DNA of 6,456 bases from Collinsella sp. (GTDB lineage Bacteria > Actinomycetota > Coriobacteriia > Coriobacteriales > Coriobacteriaceae). The first letter of the stretch is position 1. The number at the start of each line of letters is the position of its first letter. The position numbers and the translations under genes were made by a program. The notes under the pieces were generated by a model. That model made no database searches. It saw nothing but the letters and a program-made list of their open reading frames with translations, and was not told the origin of the DNA. Positions 4,922 to 6,456 of the stretch are shown piece after piece. The stretch is taken from contig WGSR01000087.1 in the NCBI GenBank assembly GCA_014871545.1, positions 1-6,456 on the forward strand, in the 5' to 3' direction.

Positions 4922-6456
4922 TGAGTTCGCCCTTCGACAATACACGCTTCCCCTGCCCCAGCCCTTTGAGACAAGCGAATCGCTTCAGGACTTTGGCACG
5001 CCAAAGCCTGGAGCCCATCATGACGAGAGTTGGCCCGTCCTTTACATTCTTACCAACAGCAGAAACAAGACGGCATACATCGGCCAAACAACCAACTACC
5101 AGCGCCGTATGAAACAACACGCTGCAAACGTGGACAAGGACTTCGACCGGACCCTTCTGATCGACAATCCCACCTTCAACCAATCCGCAACGTTCGAGTT
5201 CGAGAATCGACTTATTGAGCTGTTCTGTGCCGACGAAAAATACCAGGTCACCAATGCCAACAACGGCTATGCCCAATTCGATTATTTTGAGCGGCCTCAG
5301 TATCGCCAGAAGTTCCGAGACCTCTGGACAAAGCTTCGCGAAGAAAACTACGCGATTCATCCGATTGAAGAGCTCGAGAACTCCGATCTGTTCAAGTTCT
5401 CGCCTTTCAAGACGCTTACGCCCGACCAATACGAAACGATCGAGACGATTTTTAAACGTCTCGAACAGGAGCATGAAGACGTAAAACATGGCGGCTCAAA
5501 AAGAGAACGTATAACCGTCGTGAATGGCGCGCCGGGAACAGGTAAAACAATCCTCGCCATCAGTCTCATGTTCAAAATCAAAAATGAGCCCAACCTTTCC
5601 GGCCTGCGAGTCGGTTTTGTCACCCCCATGGATTCCCTGAAAAAGACCCTCAGGAAACTCACGCACTTCCTTCCAGGGTTAAAGCCTGGCGATATCTTGA
5701 GCCCCAGTGACGTAACCAAAAATGATCGTTATGACATCCTACTTGTCGATGAAGCACATCGACTGGGTAATTATCTAAGCATGGGCTCCGGCATCAAGGC
5801 CTTCTATAGCACCTGTGATCGTCTCGACCTTCCGCATACGAGCAACCAAGTTGACTGGATATTCAAATGCTGCGACAAGGCATATCTGTTTTATGACCCC
5901 AAGCAGCAAGTCAGGGCCTCCGGCCTCAATCGAGACGATCTTGAGCGGCGACTTAACCAACTCGAAGAAGAGGGCATTGAAACTGAAGAGTTCAGCCTAA
6001 GCACGCAAATGCGAGTACGCGGCGGCGATGAGTATCTCGACTTTGTATATGATCTACTCGACAACAAGGCGTACATGCATGCCGGCATGAAATTCGAAGA
6101 ACTCTTTTCATCGGAGCCTTACGATTCGCGAGCCGGGGATCCGGACAGCGATACCCCCAGATACCAGTTTGGAATCGTCGACCAATTTGAGGATTTCTGT
6201 TCCCTGCAGCAAGCCAAGGAAGAGGAAGTTGGTCTATCCCGCATGACGGCAGGTTTTGCGTGGAAGTGGGAAACGAAGAAACACAAAGACGCGTTCGACA
6301 TCGTCATTGAGGGCATCCCTAAACGTTGGAACTCGAGTCAAAAGGATTGGGTTAACTCCCCCAACGCCGTCAACGAGGTCGGATGCATCCACACGGTGCA
6401 GGGCTACGACCTCAACTACGGCTTCGTAATTCTGGGGCCAGACATTTACTACGACA
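4914..6456 (+). CDS. GIY-YIG nuclease fused to a DUF2075 (Schlafen group 3-like) DNA/RNA helicase domain, 3'-truncated by window edge
   Basis: The frame from ATG 4914 is open for 514 codons to the window end with no stop. Residues about 41-118 form a GIY-YIG nuclease domain: VLYIL (Y44), AYIGQT (Y55-I56-G57), R64/R65, H69, the catalytic-type glutamate E97 in FENRLIE, and the closing Asn at N116/N117. A linker follows with a Q-motif-like TPDQ (Q172). From about residue 200 comes an SF1-type helicase/ATPase of the DUF2075 family: Walker A GAPGTGKT (G205-T212), Walker B VDEAH (D279-H282), YDPKQQ (Y327-Q332), STQMRVRGG (Q365, R367) and GCIHTVQGYDLNYG (H493, Q496, G497). All key residues in both domains are intact. 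The ribosome site is GAAAGG (4899-4904), inside the upstream gene. Related proteins are usually longer, so perhaps 80-200 residues are missing. DUF2075 (PF09848) is the helicase domain also found in vertebrate group 3 Schlafens. A role in phage defence or nucleic-acid stress is inferred from architecture and context. Sampled base composition is lower in GC than the antiporter. Confidence 0.93.
   Translation, partial: MSNEFALRQYTLPLPQPFETSESLQDFGTPKPGAHHDESWPVLYILTNSRNKTAYIGQTTNYQRRMKQHAANVDKDFDRTLLIDNPTFNQSATFEFENRLIELFCADEKYQVTNANNGYAQFDYFERPQYRQKFRDLWTKLREENYAIHPIEELENSDLFKFSPFKTLTPDQYETIETIFKRLEQEHEDVKHGGSKRERITVVNGAPGTGKTILAISLMFKIKNEPNLSGLRVGFVTPMDSLKKTLRKLTHFLPGLKPGDILSPSDVTKNDRYDILLVDEAHRLGNYLSMGSGIKAFYSTCDRLDLPHTSNQVDWIFKCCDKAYLFYDPKQQVRASGLNRDDLERRLNQLEEEGIETEEFSLSTQMRVRGGDEYLDFVYDLLDNKAYMHAGMKFEELFSSEPYDSRAGDPDSDTPRYQFGIVDQFEDFCSLQQAKEEEVGLSRMTAGFAWKWETKKHKDAFDIVIEGIPKRWNSSQKDWVNSPNAVNEVGCIHTVQGYDLNYGFVILGPDIYYD

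Noticed and set aside
4887..5719. Minus-strand frames opposite the GIY-YIG-DUF2075 gene
   Set aside because: The plus-strand frame carries intact nuclease and helicase motifs in the right order throughout.

Overview
The window looks like a chromosomal segment of a high-GC Gram-positive gut bacterium. A Coriobacteriia member such as Collinsella is my best guess, from the protein style, strong AGGAGG-type ribosome sites and palindrome-rich spacers. That assignment is an impression, not a search result.

Layout. (1) 1-1125 (+) is the 3' part of a polysaccharide flippase-like membrane protein, with its N-terminus outside the window. (2) 1126-1432 is a non-coding spacer between convergent genes, holding nested inverted repeats (10-bp outer pair, 18-bp inner pair). 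(3) 1433-2272 (-) is a complete PPP-type metallophosphatase. (4) 2273-2525 is a divergent promoter region. (5) 2526-4127 (+) is a complete CPA1 cation/proton antiporter of the NhaP2/CvrA type with two C-terminal TrkA-C (RCK_C) domains. (6) 4140-4212 is an almost perfect 73-nt palindrome between convergent genes. (7) 4243-4449 (-) is a small acidic protein of 68 aa. (8) 4565-6456 (+) is a two-gene operon: a MazG-like/dCTPase-like nucleotide pyrophosphohydrolase (118 aa) whose end overlaps by 8 nt the start of a large protein. That protein carries an N-terminal GIY-YIG nuclease domain and a DUF2075 (Schlafen group 3-like DNA/RNA helicase) domain, and it runs off the right edge after 514 codons.

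The first three large genes look like ordinary housekeeping or envelope functions. The operon at the right edge is the interesting part. It joins a nucleotide-pool enzyme to a nuclease-helicase fusion by translational overlap, and in sampled stretches it is less GC-rich than the antiporter. These features fit a mobile or accessory stress/antiphage module, which is an inference. Both convergent gene pairs are separated by palindromic intergenic elements with some shared short words, suggesting a family of intergenic repeats in this genome.
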